This document shows positions 25,285 through 31,703 of a DNA stretch of 64,000 nt, in pieces. Source of the DNA: an uncultured bacterium (lineage in GTDB: Bacteria; Bipolaricaulota; Bipolaricaulia; UBA7950; UBA9294); assembly GCA_903857865.1 (NCBI GenBank), contig CAIOGO010000020.1:62001-126000 (forward strand). Reading direction: 5' to 3'. Within the stretch, counting starts at the first letter, position 1; every line of letters begins with the position of its first letter. Made by a program: the position numbers and the translations under genes. Below the pieces are notes generated by a model that was given only the letters and a program-made list of their open reading frames with translations, did not search any database and was not told the DNA's origin.

Positions 25285-26289
25285 TTACAGGCTCTTCCGT
25301 TCCCACGAGGCGCCGCCGTAGAGAATGGCCGACGCTTGTTCGATGACCGCTGCGGGGAAGACGAGACCGATTCGCGCCGCTTGATCGAGGTTGAGGTGGA
25401 CTTCCGCTCGCGGCTGGTAGGTCACGGGGATGGTGTCCGGGCGCACGCCCGAGAGAACCCGTAGCACGATGTCTCCTACCACGAGCCCGTGCTGGTAGTA
25501 GTCGAAGCCGGCCGCGAGGGTCGCGTGGGCCAGGCTCGTCGGATCGGCCACAAGGAACGGAACTCCCGCTGCCTCCGACGCCGCCAGGACGGAGTCAATG
25601 GCCGAGACGACCGTGTTGTCGGTCGTAACGTAGAAGGCATCGACTCGTCCGACCAGCGATTGCGCGGCCATCTGGACGTTGGCCGACGAGTCGGCCGCCG
25701 CCGTCAGGATGGTGACTCCGACGCTCGCCGCCGCCGCCTGGGCCATAGCCGTCAGGATGGCCGAATTGGCCTCGCCCGGGTTGTAGACCATGCCCACTCT
25801 CGTGATCCCCGGACTTACGTCGCGGAGAAGCTGGAGGTGAGCAGCCACGGGGATCATGTCCGAGACTCCCGTGACGTTCTGGTTCGTGCTGGGATCGGTT
25901 GCGCTCGGCACAAGACCGGCGCCGACCGGATCCGTCACGGCAGCATAGATCACGGGCGTACTGGTCCCGCGGAAGACCTGAACCGCCGCTTGCGCCGTCG
26001 GCGTTGCGATCGCTACCACGAGAGCCACACCTCGGGCCTGGTAGTCTTGCGCGATGGCCACGGCAGTTCCCGGGTCCCCTTGGGCGCTAGCGAGGAGATA
26101 CTCCACATCAACGCCACGTTCGTAGCCAGCCGCTGTCAGCGCGTCGATGACGCCCTGTTCGACGGCATCGAGCGCTGGATGCTCGACGATTTTGCAGATC
26201 CCTATCTTGATCGGCGCGGCCGACAGACCGAGCCCCATCGCGCAACACACCAGACCAACAACAAGCAGGGCCGAAAGACCTCTTTTCAC
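25285..26289 (-). CDS. ABC transporter substrate-binding protein (PF04392/TrpX-like)
   Basis: 334 residues from ATG-equivalent 26289, with AAAGGAG upstream and a cleavable signal peptide of about 24 residues. The two-lobed periplasmic fold is suggested by IKIGICKIVEHPALDAVEQGV, TPVIYAAVTDPVGAGLV and VGMVYNPGEANS. Some family members bind tryptophan or tyrosine. The leader peptide upstream, rich in Trp, Tyr and Phe codons, supports an aromatic amino-acid ligand. Expression is probably controlled by attenuation at 26431-26470. Confidence 0.88.
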   Translation of the reverse strand: MKRGLSALLVVGLVCCAMGLGLSAAPIKIGICKIVEHPALDAVEQGVIDALTAAGYERGVDVEYLLASAQGDPGTAVAIAQDYQARGVALVVAIATPTAQAAVQVFRGTSTPVIYAAVTDPVGAGLVPSATDPSTNQNVTGVSDMIPVAAHLQLLRDVSPGITRVGMVYNPGEANSAILTAMAQAAAASVGVTILTAAADSSANVQMAAQSLVGRVDAFYVTTDNTVVSAIDSVLAASEAAGVPFLVADPTSLAHATLAAGFDYYQHGLVVGDIVLRVLSGVRPDTIPVTYQPRAEVHLNLDQAARIGLVFPAAVIEQASAILYGGASWERKSL

Positions 26290-26315
26290 GTCTACTCCTT
26301 TGCGTGTATTCTTTC

Positions 26316-26399
26316 GGCGGGCCCCAATGAGCCCGCCAGGGCCGTTGGTGTTTCACCCACGCCGCCCGCAGGAATTCCGCAAGAGTGCCCTGCGGGCGG
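26316..26399 (-). repeat. Two further inverted repeats between the terminator and the ABC operon
   Basis: CCGCCCGCAGG (26362-26372) pairs perfectly with CCTGCGGGCGG (26389-26399), and GGCGGGC (26316-26322) pairs with GCCCGCC (26331-26337). The core GCCCGCAG/CTGCGGGC also occurs in the terminator stem. No T-run follows either hairpin. They may be a dispersed repeat or 5' UTR structure. Confidence 0.6.
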
Positions 26400-26430
26400 T
26401 ACTCCTACCTTCCTGTTCGCCCACCTCCTC

Positions 26431-26470
26431 CAAAAAGGAGGCGACTGCGGGCAGTGCCCGCAGTCGCCTC
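26431..26470 (-). terminator. Intrinsic terminator in the leader of the ABC operon (attenuator)
   Basis: Read leftwards, a perfect 15-bp stem (arms 26470-26456 and 26452-26438, loop of three) is followed by CTTTTTGG. It lies 33 bases after the stop of the leader peptide and about 140 bases before the binding-protein start. The adjoining arm 26471-26488 can pair with 26509-26526 over 18 positions (one G-U, one mismatch). Confidence 0.8.
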
Positions 26471-26502
26471 TCCGGTCTCTCCTCAGCCCCGCGCGCCCGC
26501 GG

Positions 26503-26598
26503 CTAGTTGGCTGGGGAGAAACCGGACGTAAACCAATACCAGCAGAAGTACGATGCGCTGACGATCCTTCTCGCGGCCATCGACCCTGTTGGAGACAT
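26503..26598 (-). CDS. Leader peptide with aromatic run (31 aa), putative attenuation sensor
   Basis: ATG 26598 begins nine bases after the -10 box of a strong promoter. The peptide has two Trp codons inside a Ser-Tyr-Phe-Cys-Trp-Tyr-Trp-Phe run (residues 16-23) and stops at 26503, just before an intrinsic terminator. The codons for residues 25-30 are one arm of a long hairpin, so a ribosome stalled at the Trp codons would block that pairing. This resembles trp-type leader peptides. It is too short for ordinary gene calling. Confidence 0.7.
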   Translation of the reverse strand: MSPTGSMAARRIVSASYFCWYWFTSGFSPAN

Positions 26599-26607
26599 GT
26601 TGTATCG

Positions 26608-26636
26608 ACTATATGCTGCATAGCGATCCGTGTCAA
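26608..26636 (-). promoter_or_regulatory. Promoter of the leader peptide/ABC importer operon
   Basis: Minus strand: TTGACA (26636-26631), exactly 17 bases, TATAGT (26613-26608). This is among the best promoters in the window. Transcription should begin about 26601, making the leader peptide essentially leaderless. Confidence 0.8.
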
Positions 26637-27097
26637 TGGGTTTGCCTTCGCGTTGGCACGGGGCAACTGATCTCGCAGGCATCTTCCCGGAAGCCGGTCC
26701 ACGGTCAGGATCAGGATCGGCATGAATGGACTCTGACCCCTCAGGACGATCCGGTAGAGTGCTAGAATCGCGCTCAGCGAGTCTCGAAGCTACGCAGCAA
26801 CGGACAGGGAGTGGCCTCCCTCCGATCTCTCTCTACGACCGGCCAGAAAAGAGGTTCGAGACTCGTCCGCTGCGACGCGCGTCGCGGGAAGGTCTTGGGG
26901 ACAGTCCGATGTACGGCTCGCCGACTGTCAGAATCTCCAGAGCGTCCCCTATCCAGCCCAAAGACCCCAATGAGAAGGGTGCCGTTCTTCTCGGGACCCC
27001 GACGGCACACCGTCCCATGTCATTCCCGCGGCCCCACTCCATCCGTGCAGCACATCCTATCGCTGCGACCGCAGGAGATTCTCGTGCGACAGGCTCG
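26637..27097. other. Gene-free stretch
   Basis: About 460 bases between the importer promoter and the zinc-ribbon gene promoter. Several overlapping frames are open on both strands, but none has a ribosome site or recognisable protein. I see no RNA gene here. Confidence 0.45.
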
Positions 27098-27127
27098 TTG
27101 CGGTACGCGTCGGCTGTCCGGTATCCT
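27098..27127 (+). promoter_or_regulatory. Possible promoter of the zinc-ribbon gene
   Basis: TTGCGG (27098-27103), 18 bases, TATCCT (27122-27127), 17 bases before the ATG. Confidence 0.4.
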
Positions 27128-27144
27128 CCGGGCGGAGGCAACCG

Positions 27145-27390
27145 ATGGCCCTATCGAAAGCTCAGGAGAAGGCGTTCGAGAAGTGGTTGGCCTCGCGTGG
27201 CGTTCGCCCGAAATGCGCGGCGTGCGGGACGGAGTCCGGATGGATGGTGCACAACGAGATCCTCTCGGCGATGGTGCTCGATCTCGACCACAAGAAGATC
27301 TCGCCATCCACCGCGGGGTTCTTCGTCCTCGTGTGCAAGCACTGCAAGCACGTGATGTTCTTCGCGGCAGCTCCCATCCTTCAGGGCTAA
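27145..27390 (+). CDS. Small zinc-ribbon protein
   Basis: 81 residues, with GGAGG six bases before the ATG. Two CxxC pairs (CAAC near residue 24 and CKHC near 66) would bind one zinc. A hydrophobic end (HVMFFAAAPIL) follows. It resembles small conserved hypothetical proteins of unknown function and stands alone upstream of the flavin reductase gene. Confidence 0.65.
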   Translation: MALSKAQEKAFEKWLASRGVRPKCAACGTESGWMVHNEILSAMVLDLDHKKISPSTAGFFVLVCKHCKHVMFFAAAPILQG

Positions 27391-27486
27391 GGAGTCTGGA
27401 ACGCGGCGGGCGAGTGACGGACGGCCTCGATGATGGCGTGGACTTGAGTGTCAGTCTCAGCAGCGGGCAATAGGGAGGAAGCCGCC

Positions 27487-28083
27487 ATGGTCAATCAGGT
27501 TGGAGTCTTGGGAATCGTCGGAAGTCCCCGCGAGGGTGGGAATACGGACACTCTCGTGACAGAAGTGCTGCGCGGCGCAGAGGAAGCCGGTGCTCGCTCG
27601 CGCAAGCTCTTCGTCGGGCGGTACAAGATCGCGGCCTGCACGGGGTGCGGCGGGTGCGTCAAGACCGGTCGCTGCATCAGCCGCGACGGCATGGACGAGC
27701 TCGTCCCACTCATGGAGACGCACCAGGTCTGGGTTCTCGCCACGCCCGTCTATTGGTGGGGCGCGACCGCGCAGATGAAGGTGTTCATCGACCGCTGGTT
27801 CGCCCCGTGGGTGAACCCGAAGACGCGCGAGGTGTTCCGCAACCGAGTCGCCGTCGTGGTGGCTCCCCTCGGTGACGCCAACGCGGCCGTCGCACGGCAC
27901 ACGACGGGCATGTTCGAGGACATCTTCGCGTTCCTCGGAATCCCGATCGCCGCGACGGTCATCGCCCCCGAGGTCGGGGGATCGGGCATCGAGGCGGGAG
28001 CCGACGTCTTGAAGCGTCCGGAGATCATGAAGGCAGCGCACGACGCCGGCCGAACGGCAGCCGAGATGGCACGCTCGAAGTAG
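27487..28083 (+). CDS. NADPH-dependent FMN reductase/iron-sulfur flavoprotein-like
   Basis: 198 residues from ATG 27487, with GGAGG upstream. Flavodoxin-like fold: GIVGSPREGGNTDTL binds the FMN phosphate, and TPVYWWGATAQMKVFIDRW is the isoalloxazine loop. CTGCGGCVKTGRC near residue 53 supplies cysteines like those of iron-sulfur flavoproteins, so a cluster is possible. Probably a redox carrier or reductase. Confidence 0.88.
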   Translation: MVNQVGVLGIVGSPREGGNTDTLVTEVLRGAEEAGARSRKLFVGRYKIAACTGCGGCVKTGRCISRDGMDELVPLMETHQVWVLATPVYWWGATAQMKVFIDRWFAPWVNPKTREVFRNRVAVVVAPLGDANAAVARHTTGMFEDIFAFLGIPIAATVIAPEVGGSGIEAGADVLKRPEIMKAAHDAGRTAAEMARSK

Positions 28084-28095
28084 GGCGCTGCGCCT

Positions 28096-29952
28096 CTACG
28101 TCACGTACCCGGCCTTGCGGTAGAGGGCAAGGCCCCGGCGCACGTCGTCGACAGGGACGAGGGTCCCGGCGTCGAGGGACAGGACAAGCGCAATGTCAAG
28201 TGGAGTCTGTGTCCCGTCGCAATGGTTGAGCAATCCCTCGGCCAGCGCGCGGTGGTTCGCCCCGAGACGGTCCTTGAAGAAGACGCGCTCCTCGTCCGTG
28301 AATCGGTCGGTGATCGAGTACACGAGCGGCCCGTCGATGCGGCGAGTGGGCCTCTCCTCCTCGCCTTTCAGCACAGAGACACGGCTTCCCGACGATGCGG
28401 GGCCGAGGGCGCCCCGCGTTCGCCGCAGGACGTCGACCAGCGCCCCGCGCCGCCGTCCGTCGATCGAGGCCAGCGTGTTCGCCCGGGCCAACTCAACAGC
28501 CAGCGCCAGGTCGAGGAGGCGCGCCCCGAGCGCCGGCTCGAGGTCGCGCGCCAGGTCCGCCGCCCGCGTGAGTTCGCGGACGCTGTACGCGAGAAGCCAG
28601 CCTGCCACGCGCTCGGCCTCGTCGCCCTCCGGGCACGCGAGTGCCGCCACGACCCCCGCCAGAATTGCCACCTGCTTCAGCCGCGTCGTATCGAGGTTGC
28701 CGACGGTGTCGAAGTCGGTGTGCCAATAGGGGTCATCGTGACCGAGCATCACCGCAGGGATTCGGTGCGGGCTCGCGGCGAACACAAGGTGATCGCTTCC
28801 GCCGCTCGGTCGGTCGAACGACCCGTGGAGCGGGCGCGCCGATCCGCGCGGCGACTCGGTCACGCGAGACGCTGCGATCCTCGCCAGGACGGGCTCGAAC
28901 AAGGCGTTGACGTAGTGAGGCGTGTGGTTCGCTGCTCGGAAGACGCGCAACGGCTCCCCGATCCTCTCCGGCGACGGGCCGACCATGTCCAAGTTGAGTG
29001 CGACCTCGACGTTGCGGAGTTCCTCGGCGTGCGCGGCCGCCCACGGCAGCGTGCCGTAGAACTCGGGCATCCACAGGAAGCGGAACCCCGTGCGAGAGTC
29101 GAACGCGTCACGACACGTTTGCAGAGTGCGCGCCAGTTCCACGAGGACCGCGCTCCCCGAGGCGTTGTCGTTCGCCGACCCGCGCGGGTGGCAGAGATGC
29201 GCCGTCAGCAGAACCTCCCGCGGCCGCGGGCCTCGGCCGCCGATCTCGGCCTCGATGACGCGCAACGCCCCGTCGCCGAACTCCGCGCCCACCTCGCCGC
29301 GGAGCGTTGCCGGCCCGGCGGCGAGTTCCTTCACCAGCCGATCGGCCGCCCGACGTGAGATAGAGAACGCAGGAACAAGATGCGGAATCTCGTCCGCCGT
29401 GGGGAAGATGCTCTGGTATTGAACCAAGTCGTGCGAGACCGCGGCCCTCTCTTGATCGGGGTAGACGACGACGCCGACCGCTCCGCGCGCCGCCGCTCGC
29501 GGGACGACGTCGCTTGCCCGTGCGCAGGCGAGCACCACCTTTCCGGCGAGGTCAGCCGTGTCGTAATCCGCATCCCCCGTCGGTGCCCCCAGGTGAACCA
29601 GCTCGCCCTCGAACGTACCCCCCGGGGAGTGCACGACGACGCCCTGGGCGACCTCCGCGAAGTCGATGAGCTTCCGCTGCGCCGGCGCCGTCTCGACCAG
29701 CGTTCCCGCTCGCACCGACCACGCCGGCGGCGACACCCACTCGTAGGTCTTCGTTCGCCCATCGGCCGGGTAGTCGTGTACCGTCGCGGCTACGCCCGCC
29801 TCGGCGAGCCTTCGACAGACCACATCGGCCGCCTCGACGTAGCCCGGCGAGCCGGGAATGCGATGGAAGCGCGCGATCTCGGCCGCCGTCTCCAGGATGC
29901 GGACTCCCGAGACTGCCTCGGCCAACTCGCGAATTGCGTCCTCACTCCGCAT
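28096..29952 (-). CDS. M28-family zinc aminopeptidase with PA-like domain
   Basis: 618 residues. An inserted protease-associated-like domain lies around 85-210. The M28 metal ligands appear as TAHLCHPRGSANDNASG, WMPEFYG and NLDMVG, with a late His in HTDFDTVGN; the SGGSDH loop adds another. A C-terminal helical and winged-helix-like extension of about 180 residues follows. No signal peptide is evident. Substrate unknown. It is 18 bases downstream of the MtfA-like gene. Confidence 0.85.
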   Translation of the reverse strand: MRSEDAIRELAEAVSGVRILETAAEIARFHRIPGSPGYVEAADVVCRRLAEAGVAATVHDYPADGRTKTYEWVSPPAWSVRAGTLVETAPAQRKLIDFAEVAQGVVVHSPGGTFEGELVHLGAPTGDADYDTADLAGKVVLACARASDVVPRAAARGAVGVVVYPDQERAAVSHDLVQYQSIFPTADEIPHLVPAFSISRRAADRLVKELAAGPATLRGEVGAEFGDGALRVIEAEIGGRGPRPREVLLTAHLCHPRGSANDNASGSAVLVELARTLQTCRDAFDSRTGFRFLWMPEFYGTLPWAAAHAEELRNVEVALNLDMVGPSPERIGEPLRVFRAANHTPHYVNALFEPVLARIAASRVTESPRGSARPLHGSFDRPSGGSDHLVFAASPHRIPAVMLGHDDPYWHTDFDTVGNLDTTRLKQVAILAGVVAALACPEGDEAERVAGWLLAYSVRELTRAADLARDLEPALGARLLDLALAVELARANTLASIDGRRRGALVDVLRRTRGALGPASSGSRVSVLKGEEERPTRRIDGPLVYSITDRFTDEERVFFKDRLGANHRALAEGLLNHCDGTQTPLDIALVLSLDAGTLVPVDDVRRGLALYRKAGYVT

Positions 29953-29970
29953 CTCACCCTCCTGCCGTGC

Positions 29971-30753
29971 CTACGCGCCTCGCCCCCCGGTTGCCCACGA
30001 CGCGGGATCCTGTCGATAGTAGCGGACGAGAAGGCTGTAGACCTTCGGGTAGACCGCCTGCAATCGCCGCGGATCCTGGAAGAACGTCTCGGTCGCCACG
30101 GCGAAGAACTCCGACGGGTCCTCCGCGCCGTACGGGTCGATGGCGGTCGCTCGCCCGGCATCCGCCTGCCGCCCCAGCTTCTCGTACGCCTCCATCATGA
30201 CCGGAGACCACTCCGACCGCAGGACGGGGTCGGCGATGGGTGGCTGGCCGTTCATCTCGCCGTTCTCCGCGTCGAGTTGGTGGGCGAACTCGTGCAGGAC
30301 TACATTCAGGTCGCCCTCCGGGTCGTCGCGATCCTCGACGATGTCCCTCCAGGAGAGAACGAGGCTTCCGAGGGCCCACGACTCGCCGGCCCGCTCTTCA
30401 TCCTCTTCCCACACGAGACCGTTCTCGTCCTGGTCCTCTAGGCGCGCCACGTACTCGGCCGGATACACGATGATCGAGGACAGGGTCATGAAGTAGTCCG
30501 TCTCCCGGTGGAGGAGCAGGATGCACGCCTGCGCGGCGATCGCCAACCGGACTTCGTCCGTAACGATGAACCCGGCGGTGCCTTCGAACCGTTTCTCGGC
30601 GAGCAACACCTGGATGTGACCGTGGAGCTCGTCGCGGTCGGCCTGCGGGAGCCGACGGTAGAGCGGAACGTCGCGCTCAAGAACGATCTCCCACTCGTCG
30701 GGGAACGGCCGTTGTCTTAGCTTCGCCCGCCTCTTCGCTTTGAGTCCGAACAC
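29971..30753 (-). CDS. mtfA: MtfA-family zinc peptidase
   Basis: 260 residues from a GTG with GGAGGAGAGG upstream. VVLHEFAHQLDAENG is the HExxH site, and DPSEFFAVATETFF supplies the downstream acidic ligand. In enterobacteria MtfA binds the repressor Mlc and has peptidase activity. No Mlc homologue is visible here, so only the peptidase family is secure. Confidence 0.9.
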   Translation of the reverse strand: MFGLKAKRRAKLRQRPFPDEWEIVLERDVPLYRRLPQADRDELHGHIQVLLAEKRFEGTAGFIVTDEVRLAIAAQACILLLHRETDYFMTLSSIIVYPAEYVARLEDQDENGLVWEEDEERAGESWALGSLVLSWRDIVEDRDDPEGDLNVVLHEFAHQLDAENGEMNGQPPIADPVLRSEWSPVMMEAYEKLGRQADAGRATAIDPYGAEDPSEFFAVATETFFQDPRRLQAVYPKVYSLLVRYYRQDPASWATGGRGA

Positions 30754-30925
30754 TCCCCTCTCCTCCCGCGCTAGAGATGTTACATGCTATCCGCCCTACG
30801 TCTGGGAGTCCGCCCTCCCGGGACGCAGGCGCGGACGCGGAGCGCTGCAGAGAGGTTCCTATCGAAAGCTTGACGCCGTCCTGTCCACTCCGATGTGAGC
30901 GGCAGGTGCAATGCGCCGGCTGGCG

Positions 30926-31588
30926 CTAGCGCACTCGCGCTTGGACGGCCGCGAGCAGCCGGCTCCGGCGCTCTGCGTACGGCTCCTCGACCGGAGCCAT
31001 CCGCGCCCCTGGAGACCACAGGGTCTTCGCGTAAGTGAGCTCGTCTTGAGCGGTCGGGAGGCCAATCTCGGAGAGGACGAGCAGCGTGTAGTAGGACGGA
31101 AACCGCTTCCAGCGACCGTTCCCACCCCGATGATTCGACAGGGTCCTGAGGCGCCACGTGATCTCGGGCGTTGCCTCGTCGCCAAAGACCGCGGCGAGGA
31201 ACCGAACGTAGCCGATGAAGCTTGCGGCGCATTCTCCGATCGTACAGTCCTGCAATGCGTAGCAGGTTTCGCTCAAGCGCGCGGCCGACTTCGCCACCGC
31301 GTCGGCGATCGCGGGCTCCTCAGGCGCTAGGACGTGCAGGATGCGCCCAGCTTCTTGAGACATCACGTGGACGGTCGCGAGCTTCGTCTTCAGGTACTCG
31401 CCGGTCGGGAGCCGCCGCTCGGCGTAGTCCTCGTCGGTAGGCTGGAAGAGCCCGGAGTTGCGGCCGGCCTGGATCTGACGTTCGAGCAGCCATTTCGCAA
31501 GCAGGCTTCCGTCAAACCTCTTCTCGCCGAATGAGAAAGCGCCGTTTGCGTCGCTCACGGCGTCGACCAAACCCCGCCATCGTGACAT
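30926..31588 (-). CDS. Conserved hypothetical protein
   Basis: 220 residues from ATG 31588, six bases after an AGG-containing ribosome site; a GTG at 31600 is possible. The sequence is soluble and helical, with paired Cys (ETCYALQDCTIGEC, near residue 110) and a region typical of alpha-helical repeat or prenyltransferase-like folds (RLRTLSNHRGGNGRWKRFP). I do not recognise the family. It diverges from the large SARP-type regulator. Confidence 0.6.
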   Translation of the reverse strand: MSRWRGLVDAVSDANGAFSFGEKRFDGSLLAKWLLERQIQAGRNSGLFQPTDEDYAERRLPTGEYLKTKLATVHVMSQEAGRILHVLAPEEPAIADAVAKSAARLSETCYALQDCTIGECAASFIGYVRFLAAVFGDEATPEITWRLRTLSNHRGGNGRWKRFPSYYTLLVLSEIGLPTAQDELTYAKTLWSPGARMAPVEEPYAERRSRLLAAVQARVR

Positions 31589-31667
31589 CTCACCTCGCAC
31601 CCTTACCGGCCGACACCCAGCATGGACTCCGATCGTCTCGCAACCGTTTCTCTCCGGCCGGACCTCG

Positions 31668-31673
31668 TATACT
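31668..31673 (+). promoter_or_regulatory. -10 box upstream of the SARP-type regulator
   Basis: TATACT at 31668-31673, 30 bases before the chosen GTG. There is no good -35 at 16-18 bases. Confidence 0.4.
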
Positions 31674-31703
31674 CAGCCCCGACCAGCGTGAAGCGAGGTG
31701 ACG

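Noticed and set aside
26280-26600. A T-box riboswitch upstream of the ABC importer
   Set aside because: A GAGTACCGCC segment near 26395-26404 (minus strand) recalls the T-box, but it lies after the terminator and the rest of the T-box consensus and specifier architecture is missing. The leader peptide explains the region better.
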